A stretch of DNA of 42,215 nt. It comes from an uncultured Candidatus Saccharibacteria bacterium (GTDB lineage: Bacteria > Patescibacteriota > Saccharimonadia > Saccharimonadales > Saccharimonadaceae). The DNA is taken from positions 1-42,215 of the forward strand of contig CAMZFK010000004.1 in NCBI GenBank assembly GCA_947306055.1, written 5' to 3'. Position 1 is the stretch's first letter. Each line of letters starts with the position of its first letter. The notes beneath the pieces are model-generated. The model had not been told where the DNA came from. It was given only the letters and a program-made list of their open reading frames with translations, and made no database searches. Below, one piece after another: positions 23,404-32,297 of the stretch. A program made the position numbers and the translations under genes.

Positions 23404-25884
23404 ATGTCTAAAAACCTAGTGATTGTAGAGAGCCCAGCAAAAGCCCACACCATCGAGAAGTACCTCGGTGATGATTTTAAAGTATTGGCAAGCGTGGGGC
23501 ATATTCGTAAAGATACCAAGGTAGATAAGACCACTTTTGATGTGACCTATGAAATTGATCCTGAACATAAAAAAATCATCGCGGAACTAAAAAATGAGAG
23601 CAAAGCTGCCGACAAAGTCTGGCTCGCGACGGATGAAGACCGCGAGGGAGAGTCGATTTCTTGGCATTTGTCTGAAGTGCTTGGGCTACCTAAGGATACT
23701 GCAAGAATTACTTTTCATGAGATTACGAAATCTGCCCTAGAGGAGGCTATTAAAAATCCTCGGACTATCGATATGGATATGGTCGCTTCGCAACAGGCGA
23801 GGCAAACGCTAGATATGTTGGTGGGGTATGACCTCTCTGACATTGTGCGTAAAAAAGTGCCTGGAGCGATTAGTGCGGGGCGCGTGCAGTCGCCAGCTTT
23901 GCGTCTAGTGGTGGAGCGTGAGAAAGAAATTGAGAAATTTGAAAGCAAATCGTCATTTAAGATTACTGGGGAGTTTCTCTCGACGGGTCCTGCCGCCGCA
24001 TCTTCCCCCACCGTCGCAGGGGCTCCGGCGGGGGTCCCCCAAGCGGCGTCACCCGTCGATAAAAACTCGTTCCCGGCTTCTTATGATGGCGAGGTGTCTT
24101 CCGATGAGAAATCTGCTCGGGAGTTGCTTGAGAAGTTGGCCAGCTCCAAATTTGTAGTAACTGAGGTGGAGGAGGCGGAGGGAGAGAAGGCCAACCCGGT
24201 GCCGTTTACGACAGCGGCGCTCCAGATTGAGGCGAATGCTAAGCTAGGGTTTTCATCGCGCACGACCATGAGTGCGGCGCAAGGGCTTTACCAGGCTGGG
24301 TTGATTACTTATCATAGAACCGACTCTTTGAATCTTTCTTCGCAGGCGGTGGCCGCGATGGCCGGCTATATTAAGGCAAATTTTGGGGAGAAATACCTAA
24401 AAACGCGCCATTTTAAGACTAAGGATGCTTCCGCACAAGAGGCACACGAGGCGATTCGTCCGACCGATTTTAACCGCATGGTGGCTGGGCGCACCGAATA
24501 TGAGAAAAAACTTTATCAATTGATTTGGGCGAGGACTTTGGCCACCCAAATGGCAAACGCCAAGGTCGCCAAGACCACCATACACATCTCGACGGGTCCT
24601 GCCGCCACAGCTTCCCCCGCTCTCGACGGGGCTCGAACGGGGGTCCCCCCAGTGGCGTCACCCGTCGATGCTACGTTTAGTGCCAAAGGCGAGGTGGTGG
24701 TGTTTGATGGGTTTTTGAAGGTGTATGGGAAGAGCAAAGATACGGAGTTGCCGAAACTTAATAAGGGTGATATTCTAAACTGCCTGGAATTGGTTGCGAA
24801 ACAGACTTTTGCGAAGCCGCCGGCAAGATACACGGAAGGGTCGCTAGTAAAGAAGCTCGAGGAGCTCGGGATTGGGCGCCCATCTACTTATGCATCCATT
24901 ATGACCGCAATTCAAGCGCGCGGATACGTCGTCAAGGGCGAGAGCGAAGGGGAGGAGCGTGAAGTTGTAGTCCTCTCGACGGGTCCTGCCGCCGCATCTT
25001 CCCCCACCGTCGCAGGGGCTCCGGCGGGGGTCCCCCAAGCGGCGTCACCCGTCGATGCTCACATCGAGCGCTCCGTCGTTACCGAGAAATACGGGGCGAA
25101 TAAGGGCAAGTTGATACCAACCGCGATTGGTGAGTTGGTCGCCGGATTCTTAACTGAAAATTTCAAGAATATTGTAGATTATAAGTTTACTGCGAATATC
25201 GAGAAGGATCTTGACCTCGTCGCGGATGCGAAGCTCGAGCGCGTAAAGATGCTTCGGGATTTTTATGGGCCATTTAGAGATACAGTCCTGATTGCGAATG
25301 GAGTAGAACGTTACAATAACGCTCGACTCCTCGGTCATCACCCAGAGACGGGACTGCCGATTTATGCCAAAGTAGGGAAAAACGGTGGGTTTATTCAGCT
25401 CGGCGACAACGAAAAATCTTCGGGTGAAAAGCCACAATTTGCGCCTTTACCAAAGCGGAAGTCCGTAAAGACCGTGACTCTTGAACAGGCTTTAAAACAG
25501 CTAGATTTGCCGGCTTTACCAAGGACTTTAGGTAAGGCTCCAGATGGTTCAGAGATCGTCGCCGCAAGCGGGCCGTTTGGGCCATATCTTAAATGCGGCA
25601 AATATAATATTCCGATGAAGGATTTGGACCCTTATACCGTGACTTTTGAAGAGGCTCTACCTTTGTACCAAGCCAAAGTAGACTCCATCATTGCGGATTG
25701 GGGCGAAATTATGATCATTAATGGCGCCTATGGACCATATGTAAAAGGTCCCGGCCGTCGCAACAACGCCAAAATACCAAAGGATGTCGATCCCGGTAAA
25801 ATTACGCTTGAAGAAGCTCGAAAAATGCTCGAAGAAAAGCCAAAAACTAGGCGTGGCAAGCGTGGCACACGCAAGAAAAAATAG
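23404..25884 (+). CDS. topA: DNA topoisomerase I with three in-frame palindromic inserts
   Basis: Type IA topoisomerase that relaxes negative supercoils. TOPRIM domain MSKNLVIVESPAKAHTIEKYL and WLATDEDREGESISWHL; catalytic tyrosine in GLITYHRTDS (Y303); SAQEAHEAIRPTD; GIGRPSTYASIM. The zinc fingers of E. coli TopA are replaced by C-terminal repeat domains (GPFGPYLKCGKYNIP, NGAYGPYVKG) and a basic RRGKRGTRKKK tail, as in many CPR and actinobacteria. At residues 193-219, 396-422 and 525-551 lie three 27-residue Ala/Pro/Gly/Ser-rich inserts (STGPAA ... ASPVD), encoded by 81-bp palindromic repeats in the same frame. They have no equivalent in the family as I know it. Total 826 residues. Confidence 0.95.
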   Translation: MSKNLVIVESPAKAHTIEKYLGDDFKVLASVGHIRKDTKVDKTTFDVTYEIDPEHKKIIAELKNESKAADKVWLATDEDREGESISWHLSEVLGLPKDTARITFHEITKSALEEAIKNPRTIDMDMVASQQARQTLDMLVGYDLSDIVRKKVPGAISAGRVQSPALRLVVEREKEIEKFESKSSFKITGEFLSTGPAAASSPTVAGAPAGVPQAASPVDKNSFPASYDGEVSSDEKSARELLEKLASSKFVVTEVEEAEGEKANPVPFTTAALQIEANAKLGFSSRTTMSAAQGLYQAGLITYHRTDSLNLSSQAVAAMAGYIKANFGEKYLKTRHFKTKDASAQEAHEAIRPTDFNRMVAGRTEYEKKLYQLIWARTLATQMANAKVAKTTIHISTGPAATASPALDGARTGVPPVASPVDATFSAKGEVVVFDGFLKVYGKSKDTELPKLNKGDILNCLELVAKQTFAKPPARYTEGSLVKKLEELGIGRPSTYASIMTAIQARGYVVKGESEGEEREVVVLSTGPAAASSPTVAGAPAGVPQAASPVDAHIERSVVTEKYGANKGKLIPTAIGELVAGFLTENFKNIVDYKFTANIEKDLDLVADAKLERVKMLRDFYGPFRDTVLIANGVERYNNARLLGHHPETGLPIYAKVGKNGGFIQLGDNEKSSGEKPQFAPLPKRKSVKTVTLEQALKQLDLPALPRTLGKAPDGSEIVAASGPFGPYLKCGKYNIPMKDLDPYTVTFEEALPLYQAKVDSIIADWGEIMIINGAYGPYVKGPGRRNNAKIPKDVDPGKITLEEARKMLEEKPKTRRGKRGTRKKK
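23980..24060. repeat. topA palindromic repeat, copy 1
   Basis: 81-bp GC-rich element with termini TCGACGGGT / ACCCGTCGA, inner stem GCCGC/GCGGC and a GGGGGTCCCCC hairpin. Identical to copy 3 at every base. Encodes 27 codons. Confidence 0.95.
24589..24669. repeat. topA palindromic repeat, copy 2 (diverged)
   Basis: Same length, ends and frame as copies 1 and 3, but several substitutions. The inner stem GCCGC/GCGGC has become GCCAC/GTGGC, a two-sided change that keeps pairing. The core is re-arranged to CTCGACGGGGCTCGAACGGG. Confidence 0.93.
24976..25056. repeat. topA palindromic repeat, copy 3
   Basis: Base-for-base identical to copy 1, inserted 996 bp downstream of it in the same reading frame. 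Confidence 0.95.
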
Positions 25885-26051
25885 CCTTTTATCCTTATCT
25901 TGCTTATGTTTTTACACTTTTTTTTGAAATTGTAAAAAATATGCTACAATAGTAGTGTAAAACAAAGATTTTCATAGTTGATATTTACTCGCAGTTATGA
26001 TATTATTAAAAAAGTTAATAACTTAACAGAGTTGGGAATAAGGAAAAACTG

Positions 26052-27080
26052 ATGGACCAGAATGCGGAAATCCTAAAAAATGCAATATCCGGAAGTCTCA
26101 AAATTGTCGAGCAAGACCGCGAAAAAGAAATTATTTCACGAAGATTTGGACTGAACGGAAACAAGGAAACCCTTGAACAAATTGGTGAAATGTTGTCAAT
26201 TACGCGCGAACGTGTGCGACAACTTGAAAAAGCTATTTTGATTCGCCTTCAAATTTCCGCAGAGGAGAATCAAATTCCAGAGCTTGCTGCTGCTGAAAAA
26301 ATCCTTATCCGTAATCTTACTGAGATGGGTCGCCTTGCGAAGCTTACTAATCTTGCTGATAAGGTTTACGGGAGACCTGCTACCGCGTCCGAGAGAACCG
26401 GTATTTATTTTATTGCGACCTTTTCAAATAACCTGACCGTAGTAGAGGAGAATGACAAATACAATGCCGCTGTCGGTATTGCTGAATACGGCAATGAGCG
26501 CGCAATTCGTGAACGTGTGGATGAAATCGTAAATATCATCAAAGCCAATAAACAACCTATGACTCTAGACGAGCTTGACAGCAAGCTAAATTATGAGCAT
26601 CCTGACCATATTAGAGCAGTTGCGTCAATTTCCAAGCTTCTTGCTACCTTGAATGGTGTTTGGGGACTTGTAAAATGGCCTGCAGTTAATCCAAAAAATA
26701 TCCGCGACAAGATTTTCGTCATCTTGGAGAACAAAAAAGAGCCGATGCACTTCTCGGAAATTGCTAAAGAGATTGCTGATTCGAACTTCAAACGCAAAAA
26801 TGTCACCATCCAGGCTATCCATAATGAGCTTATTAAAGACCAGCGCTTCGTCTTGATCGGTCGGGGAATTTATGCACTTTCGACCTGGGGATATAAGAAG
26901 GGGACTATTTCCGAGATTATCAAATCCGTCCTTGAAAAGGCTGGCACGCCGCTTACTCGTGAAGAGATTGTTAAGCAAGTATTAAAAACTCGCAAAGTTA
27001 AAGAAACTACTATTCTTCTCAATCTACAGAATAAGAAACTTTTCAAAAAAGTAGACAAAAATTCCTACACTAATATTTAG
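26052..27080 (+). CDS. Sigma-70 region-4 + HARE-HTH transcription regulator
   Basis: A 342-residue DNA-binding protein. Residues about 25-70 (ISRRFGLNGNKETLEQIGEMLSITRERVRQLEKAIL) match the C-terminal half of sigma-70 region 4, the -35-recognising helix-turn-helix, but no region 2 or 3 is present. After a helical middle part come winged-helix repeats of the HARE-HTH type found in the RNA polymerase delta subunit (about 160-210, 220-275 with KEPMHFSEIAKEI ... LIGRGIYALSTWG, and 285-342 with GTPLTREEIVKQVLK). It probably works at the RNA polymerase as an accessory factor; it cannot act alone as a sigma factor. A weak AAGGA site and an ATGCTACAAT -10-like box (25945-25950) lie upstream, so it has a leader of about 95 nt. 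Confidence 0.8.
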   Translation: MDQNAEILKNAISGSLKIVEQDREKEIISRRFGLNGNKETLEQIGEMLSITRERVRQLEKAILIRLQISAEENQIPELAAAEKILIRNLTEMGRLAKLTNLADKVYGRPATASERTGIYFIATFSNNLTVVEENDKYNAAVGIAEYGNERAIRERVDEIVNIIKANKQPMTLDELDSKLNYEHPDHIRAVASISKLLATLNGVWGLVKWPAVNPKNIRDKIFVILENKKEPMHFSEIAKEIADSNFKRKNVTIQAIHNELIKDQRFVLIGRGIYALSTWGYKKGTISEIIKSVLEKAGTPLTREEIVKQVLKTRKVKETTILLNLQNKKLFKKVDKNSYTNI

Positions 27081-27091
27081 GGATAGTATGA

Positions 27092-27097
27092 TATAAT
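27092..27097 (+). promoter_or_regulatory. Extended -10 of the TraG/VirD4-like gene (leaderless geometry)
   Basis: TATGATATAAT; TATAAT ends 6 nt before the ATG at 27104. Confidence 0.75.
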
Positions 27098-27103
27098 TAT
27101 TTT

Positions 27104-29836
27104 ATGGAACATGTCATACATTTTGTTTTAATGCCAATATTCTGGATTCCAGCAATACTTATTTTGGCACTCCTTGTTTATTTTAATTATAAAAAATTAA
27201 ACAAGCTGAAGGTCCTGAATGTAGACTCTGTATTATTAATGCTCGAAATTCCACGCACCAACGACAAAAAAGAGTTGGCGGCGGAGCAGCTTTTTGCGTC
27301 ACTACATGGTATTTTACGTGATAAAACTGAACTCAAAAATTCTGGCGGCGTGCAAGAACATTTATCTTTTGAAATTGTTGCGACAGCTGGGCAAATTAAA
27401 TTCTATGTCTGGGTGCCAAAGATTTTAAGGAGTTTTGTTGAAGGGCAGATCTACGCTCAATATCCGACAGTACAGATTCACGCCGTAGATACTGATTACG
27501 TCGACAATCGCGCTAATTATCCTGTGACTTTCATGAGTGAGCTTAACCTCACCGAGCCTGATGCTTTACCTATTAAAACTTTTGACTCTTTTGAAGTGGA
27601 CCCTTTGGCTGGTATTACCGGGACACTAGCAAAACTAGATCCGGACAATAATGAGGAGATGTGGATTCAGATTCTGACCAGACCGATTGCTGATGATTGG
27701 CACAAAAACACAACCGACCGTTTCATTAGTCGCCTTAAAGCAGGGAAGCGTGCGCTGTCTAGCGGCAGTGTAGATTGGACGTGGCTCATCGAGGTAATGG
27801 GAGCACTTTTCCGCCCACCGGCTGGTGGATCTAGTTCAGAAGAAAAGATCGAGCTATCCGAAAGAGCGAAAACCCAGATTGCTAAAGCCGAAGAAAAAGC
27901 TACCAAGCTTGGCTATGAAGTAAAAATTCGCTTAGCTTATCTCGGCAAAGACGATACGGATGCTAAGCTAAATATGCAGGCGCTAGTTGGGACCTTTAAA
28001 CAATTTAACTCGACCAATTTGAATGGCTTTAAACAGTCCGGCGGAAGCTTCAACTCTAAAGATTTGGATGCTTATAAAGTACGACAATTCTCCGACCATG
28101 GATTCATTTTGAATATTGCTGAGCTCGCGAGCGTATATCATTTGCCGCATACTTCGGTAGAGACACCAAATATCGTCTGGGCGAATTCAAAGACCGCTGA
28201 GCCACCAGCACAACTCCCGGTAATTACTGGCAACGTTGATACTGATCAAAATATTTCAGCTTTTGGTTTGACGAATTTCAGAGGTATCAACCACCAATTC
28301 GGCTTAACTCGCCGCGATCGTTCTCGTCATGTTTACATCATCGGACAGACTGGGGCAGGGAAAAGCGGTATGCTTGAGCTCTTGGCGCTTTCTGATGTGT
28401 TTTACAATCAAGGCTACTGTATTATTGACCCGCATGGTGATTTTGCTATTGATAACCTCAAGTTCATACCAGAATCTCGCATAAAAGATGTCGTATATTT
28501 CAACCCTGCCGATACAGCGTATCCAGTAGCATTTAACCCACTAGAGATTTCTGATCCTTCAAGGAAGCCGAATATCTGCTCTGAGGTTATTGGGGTACTC
28601 AAACGTATGTTTGGTGATTCTTGGGGTCCAAGGCTTGAGCATATTTTGCGCTACACCTTACTCGCGCTCCTCGATCGTCCAGAGGCGACACTTCTTGATA
28701 TTTCTAGGATGCTTACAGATAAAGATTTCCGTAAAGAGACCTTGGACTATTGTAAAGATGTGACCGTACTGCAGTTCTGGAAACATGAATTTGGCCAATG
28801 GAATGAAAAGCAGGTAAATGAGTCCATCGCGCCGGTACTTAATAAAGTCGGTGCGTTCACAGCGAATCCAATTATCCGTAATATTATCGGTCAGCCGAAA
28901 TCCTCCTTTGACATCCGCAAAATCATGGATGAAGGGAAGATCTTGGTGGTTAATCTCTCCAAAGGGCTTATCGGTGAGGATAATGCTGGGATTCTGGGAG
29001 CTTTCCTAGTCACAAAAGTACAACTTGCGGCGATGTCTCGCTCTGATATCCCAGATGTCGCAGACAGAAGACCGTTTTATCTTTATGTGGATGAGTTCCA
29101 AAACTTCGCTACAGATTCCTTTGCCGTAATTCTCTCTGAGGCACGTAAATATGGCCTCAATCTGACCGTTGCGAACCAATATGTAGCCCAGATGACCGAT
29201 TCTGTGCGAGATGCTGTGTTTGGCAACGTCGGTACGACTATTAGCTTCCGCGTCTCTGCGGATGATGCGCCAATCCTCGTGAAACAATTCGAGCCGACGT
29301 TTGAAGCGGCCGACCTCTTACAGCTCAATAACCGCCACTTCGTGATCTCTATGATTATTAATGGCGAGAAAGTTCCAGCCTTCTCTGCTACTACTCTGTC
29401 CATCCCTGATACACCGAAGGACAATTTCGAGGCTATTATTGCGCATTCTAGGGCCAATTTCGCTAAGCCGAGGGCCGAAGTCGAAGCTGAAATCCGTGAG
29501 ACTATTGAGCAATCCGAAAAATATAAACAGGAACTTTCTGATTCTGGTAGGCAACCCGGCCTTGAGGGGCAAGGACAGGGAACATCAAAGTCTGAAAAAC
29601 CTGTGTTCTCCCCTGTTCCCACCCCTGTTCGTACCCCTGTTAGAAAGGTTGAGCATACTCCTCAAGGAGACTTCCGACGAGCCAAACTTAGCCCTAATGC
29701 CGCCGAAGGCAAAGATCGCCCAGGGCTCAAAGATCTCGCAAAACTCATTGGTGAAGAAAATCTCGCCGTAAATAACGAGAACCACAAAAAAGGGGAAAAT
29801 AAGAAAAATAAATCCCGCAAGTCGGACAAAAAGTAA
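27104..29836 (+). CDS. VirD4/TraG-like membrane ATPase (type IV secretion-type DNA-binding protein)
   Basis: A 910-residue ATPase with one N-terminal transmembrane helix (about residues 8-28), a domain of about 370 residues of unknown fold, and an AAA-type motor: Walker A IGQTGAGKSG (about 413-422), CIIDPHGDF, and Walker B FYLYVDEFQNF (D663/E664), followed by ANQYVAQM and a sensor region. The C-terminal 90 residues are Pro/Lys/Glu-rich and disordered. It resembles coupling ATPases of conjugation and the membrane-bound DUF87/TraG proteins common in CPR. No other T4SS, relaxase or pilus genes are in the window, so it may act alone, for example in DNA or protein movement across the envelope. It is convergent with the dcw cluster. 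Confidence 0.8.
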   Translation: MEHVIHFVLMPIFWIPAILILALLVYFNYKKLNKLKVLNVDSVLLMLEIPRTNDKKELAAEQLFASLHGILRDKTELKNSGGVQEHLSFEIVATAGQIKFYVWVPKILRSFVEGQIYAQYPTVQIHAVDTDYVDNRANYPVTFMSELNLTEPDALPIKTFDSFEVDPLAGITGTLAKLDPDNNEEMWIQILTRPIADDWHKNTTDRFISRLKAGKRALSSGSVDWTWLIEVMGALFRPPAGGSSSEEKIELSERAKTQIAKAEEKATKLGYEVKIRLAYLGKDDTDAKLNMQALVGTFKQFNSTNLNGFKQSGGSFNSKDLDAYKVRQFSDHGFILNIAELASVYHLPHTSVETPNIVWANSKTAEPPAQLPVITGNVDTDQNISAFGLTNFRGINHQFGLTRRDRSRHVYIIGQTGAGKSGMLELLALSDVFYNQGYCIIDPHGDFAIDNLKFIPESRIKDVVYFNPADTAYPVAFNPLEISDPSRKPNICSEVIGVLKRMFGDSWGPRLEHILRYTLLALLDRPEATLLDISRMLTDKDFRKETLDYCKDVTVLQFWKHEFGQWNEKQVNESIAPVLNKVGAFTANPIIRNIIGQPKSSFDIRKIMDEGKILVVNLSKGLIGEDNAGILGAFLVTKVQLAAMSRSDIPDVADRRPFYLYVDEFQNFATDSFAVILSEARKYGLNLTVANQYVAQMTDSVRDAVFGNVGTTISFRVSADDAPILVKQFEPTFEAADLLQLNNRHFVISMIINGEKVPAFSATTLSIPDTPKDNFEAIIAHSRANFAKPRAEVEAEIRETIEQSEKYKQELSDSGRQPGLEGQGQGTSKSEKPVFSPVPTPVRTPVRKVEHTPQGDFRRAKLSPNAAEGKDRPGLKDLAKLIGEENLAVNNENHKKGENKKNKSRKSDKK

Positions 29837-30461
29837 AAACCGGCCGGTCATGGGCTGAATTGTTTATCGGCTTTTTGTGATAGTTGTAATGTCGCACAAT
29901 ACAGATTTTAAGACATTTAGGATAAATCCAAAAGACGTAAACTCATGCGTCTTCTACATAGCGATTCCGCTTATGCTAGCGTATAATGCGGTATAAACGG
30001 GAATCATCAGCCGTCGATTTGTGGCTAAATCTAGTCCGATAAATAATGCTAATCCTTTAAATAACTTATATTAAGAACTATCGTAAAACCCCCAAAAAAT
30101 AATCTGTCGTGAGGCTATTTGTAGTAACTTTTGATAAACTATTAAATTTGGCCAGCCGTGGCGAGGTTTGTGGGTCTTGTGGGGTTTTTGTGACTTTTGT
30201 GGGTTTTTCAGATTTTTACGTGGATTTTTTTAAATTTGACTTTTCCCCATTTTATTTCCCTTTTTATTATTTTTCCCTGTTATTTCGGAACTTTTGACCG
30301 CGGTTTCATTAAGTTTTTTATTGCCTATTTCCTAAAACCGAACAAAAACCGAACAGAAGAACAGAGAATCATACCCGTAAATCTCGCGTGTTTCCCTGTC
30401 CTATGCGATAAATGGGTGGGTCTTTCCCTGTTATTTAAGAGATATCGGGGGTATTTCCTTG
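29837..30461. other. Gene-free 625-nt convergent intergenic region
   Basis: Between the ATPase and ftsQ-like genes. I see no convincing ORF. The left half has short hairpins (AGACG/CGTCT at about 29931-29952; GATTCC/GGAATC at about 29965-30006). From about 30160 the plus strand is very T-rich, and a TTTCCCTGTTATT motif recurs (see the separate repeat entry). No clear intrinsic terminator was found for either gene. Confidence 0.6.
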
Positions 30462-30466
30462 TTATT
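30271..30466. repeat. TTTCCCTGTTATT direct repeats (iteron-like)
   Basis: TTTCCCTGTTATTT at 30272-30285 and 30423-30436, a TTTCCCTGT half at 30391-30399 and a variant TTTCCTTGTTATT at 30454-30466. The last three lie 31-32 bp apart, close to three helical turns. Confidence 0.6.
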
Positions 30467-31067
30467 CTAGGGGTTTCCAGTAGGCCTTGCGGTCGATTCG
30501 GACGTCAATATAGGAAAAATCCGCTACATTTATCCCTGATAGATACTTTATCATGCGGTCGGCATCCTCGACAGACACACCGCTAGCACGGTCGGTAGTG
30601 AGCTTAATGTAGCCAGTATAACCGTCGAGATAGAAGTCTACCTCTCTTACGGAGCCGATCGGGCGGACAACTTTCGTCGGGATGTAACCAGACTCACGAA
30701 AATCAGCCTCGGCTTGGCCGATATATTCTTTCATTGAACCGGTAATATCGCTTTTGAGCCCAGTCTCGGCATCGACGACTTCTATGGTCGGGGCGTATGG
30801 GACCGAAATAGTGGGGCTAAAAATGGCGTCCTCTTCGGTCTTAAAAATCGAGCTAAAGATGAAGATAATCAACGCGATAAACGCTACAAATCCTAAACTG
30901 GTAAAAATCACGCGGAGCTTCTGGTGCTTTTTGACTTTGTCGCGAGCGGCGGCGCGCTCGGAAGCGGTTTCGAGCTTTTCCCTGCGCTCGCCAATCGTCC
31001 GCCCAGACTTGATGGTCGAGTGGCGATTGGCTCTGGTACGAATAAGCTTTGGGGGCTCGTTTTCCAT
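30462..31067 (-). CDS. FtsQ/DivIB-like cell-division membrane protein (tentative)
   Basis: A 201-residue single-pass protein: basic cytoplasmic N-terminus (about 1-50), one transmembrane helix (about 53-72), and an extracellular domain of about 130 residues. The ending VADFSYIDVRIDRKAYWK resembles the C-terminal strand of FtsQ/DivIB (YIDLR...vy.K), and the position next to murG at the end of the dcw cluster fits. However, the POTRA domain is not clearly recognisable and the protein is short, so the assignment is by context and tail motif. Its ATG abuts the murG stop, so it is the last gene of the operon. Confidence 0.5.
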   Translation of the reverse strand: MENEPPKLIRTRANRHSTIKSGRTIGERREKLETASERAAARDKVKKHQKLRVIFTSLGFVAFIALIIFIFSSIFKTEEDAIFSPTISVPYAPTIEVVDAETGLKSDITGSMKEYIGQAEADFRESGYIPTKVVRPIGSVREVDFYLDGYTGYIKLTTDRASGVSVEDADRMIKYLSGINVADFSYIDVRIDRKAYWKPLE

Positions 31068-32297
31068 CTAGAGAGCTTCCTCTAAGATTATCTCAGCGAG
31101 ACGCTTAGCGGCATCGGAGCGAGCCTCTTCGTGCAATTTTTCGGCTAAATCAGCACGAAGCTTTGGACTTCTGATTATGTGTCGGATATCGTCTAGTAAT
31201 CTATTTGGATTTTTTTGCATTTCAGAATCTTTTAAAACGATGGCAGCATCGGCAGCTTCAAGACGCTCGGCGTTTTTGACTTGATGACCACCAGGAAGAC
31301 GCTCAAACGGGACTAAAATAACGGCTTTTTTCAGAGCGGCCAGCTCGGCGATGGTAGTAGCGCCCGCACGCGAAATCACCACGTCGGCAGCACCCATGAG
31401 TTCATTCATGGTAGTATTAAATTCCCACATTCTAAAATCCGACTCTAGTGAAGCATGATCCCAGTTTTCGTATTTCTTAAGATCGATAAAGTCTTCGTAA
31501 TGCTTGCGGCCGGCAACTAGGCCAACGGAAGCTATTTTTAGAAGCTCTGGCAAGATTACGCGGGTAGCTTCATCAAGGTTTAGAGAACCTTGGCTCCCGC
31601 CAGTGATGACGACGAGTGGCTTATCTTTGTTAAAAGAAAAGGCTTTTTTAAGGGCAGCTTGTTGAGTCGGGCTGACTGGCTTAAATTCTGGCGCGATAGG
31701 TGTGCCCGTCCAAACGTAATTTGGGTGCGCCGACGCAATTTCATCAGTCAGCGGCATGCCGAAAGCGACTCTTTTGGCTTTTTTCATCAGGACACGGTTG
31801 GCAAGGCCAGCGACGACATCAGACTCATGAATGACATATGGGATTCTAAATAGTCTCGCCACAAGACCTACTGGTAGACAAACATATCCTCCTTTGAAGA
31901 AGATGACGTTTGGACGATTTTTTTTGCGAGCAAGCCTAAAAAAGCTCACGAAAAGGCCCGACAAAAAGCCCATAAAACCTAAAATATTGCCAAGAATTAG
32001 GTCTTTTAAGGTGACGTCTAGATGTGTAAAATAATCTTTGAATTTCCAAGCGGCATATCGATGGAATTTACCTGCTGGGATGCGGCGAACACGGATATAT
32101 GTACCTCTTCTCGTCTCACGGCCATCAGCCCAAGACACACCTAACTCGCCACAAAGTTTTGTGACGTTTTTGTAATATTTGAAGTCTGTCCAAAAACTTA
32201 CCTCGGCACGAGGCTTGTTTTCTAAAATTTCACGGATTACGGCGACTGCTGGTGTGATGTGCCCGCCCGAGCCCCCGCCGACTACTAGTATTTTCAT
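31068..32297 (-). CDS. murG: UDP-GlcNAc:lipid I N-acetylglucosaminyltransferase
   Basis: Makes lipid II from lipid I at the inner face of the membrane. The 409-residue GT-B enzyme shows MKILVVGGGSGGHITPAVAVI (glycine-rich loop), FFKGGYVCLPVGLVA, YVIHESDVVAGLANR, ITGGSQGSLNLDEA, and VISRAGATTIAELAALKKAVILVPFERLPGGHQVKNAE in the donor domain. Longer than the usual 355-370 because of extra residues after the first domain (TDFKYYKNVTKLC ... DLILGNILGFMGFLSGLF). Its start lies 68 nt inside ftsW in another frame, so it depends on ftsW translation. Confidence 0.95.
   Translation of the reverse strand: MKILVVGGGSGGHITPAVAVIREILENKPRAEVSFWTDFKYYKNVTKLCGELGVSWADGRETRRGTYIRVRRIPAGKFHRYAAWKFKDYFTHLDVTLKDLILGNILGFMGFLSGLFVSFFRLARKKNRPNVIFFKGGYVCLPVGLVARLFRIPYVIHESDVVAGLANRVLMKKAKRVAFGMPLTDEIASAHPNYVWTGTPIAPEFKPVSPTQQAALKKAFSFNKDKPLVVITGGSQGSLNLDEATRVILPELLKIASVGLVAGRKHYEDFIDLKKYENWDHASLESDFRMWEFNTTMNELMGAADVVISRAGATTIAELAALKKAVILVPFERLPGGHQVKNAERLEAADAAIVLKDSEMQKNPNRLLDDIRHIIRSPKLRADLAEKLHEEARSDAAKRLAEIILEEAL

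Noticed and set aside
23978-25056. Ala/Pro-rich stretches of TopA as natural flexible linkers
   Set aside because: They are identical or near identical at DNA level, have palindromic ends and one keeps pairing by two-sided change, which a protein linker would not need.
27104-29836. FtsK-type chromosome translocase
   Set aside because: A single N-terminal membrane helix and the CIIDPHGDF and YVDEFQNF motifs fit VirD4/TraG-like proteins better; no gamma domain.
30197-30586. 129-codon plus-strand ORF in the ATPase/ftsQ spacer
   Set aside because: Low-complexity Phe/Ile/Leu-rich translation of a T-rich stretch, antisense to the ftsQ-like gene at its end, no ribosome-binding site or domain.
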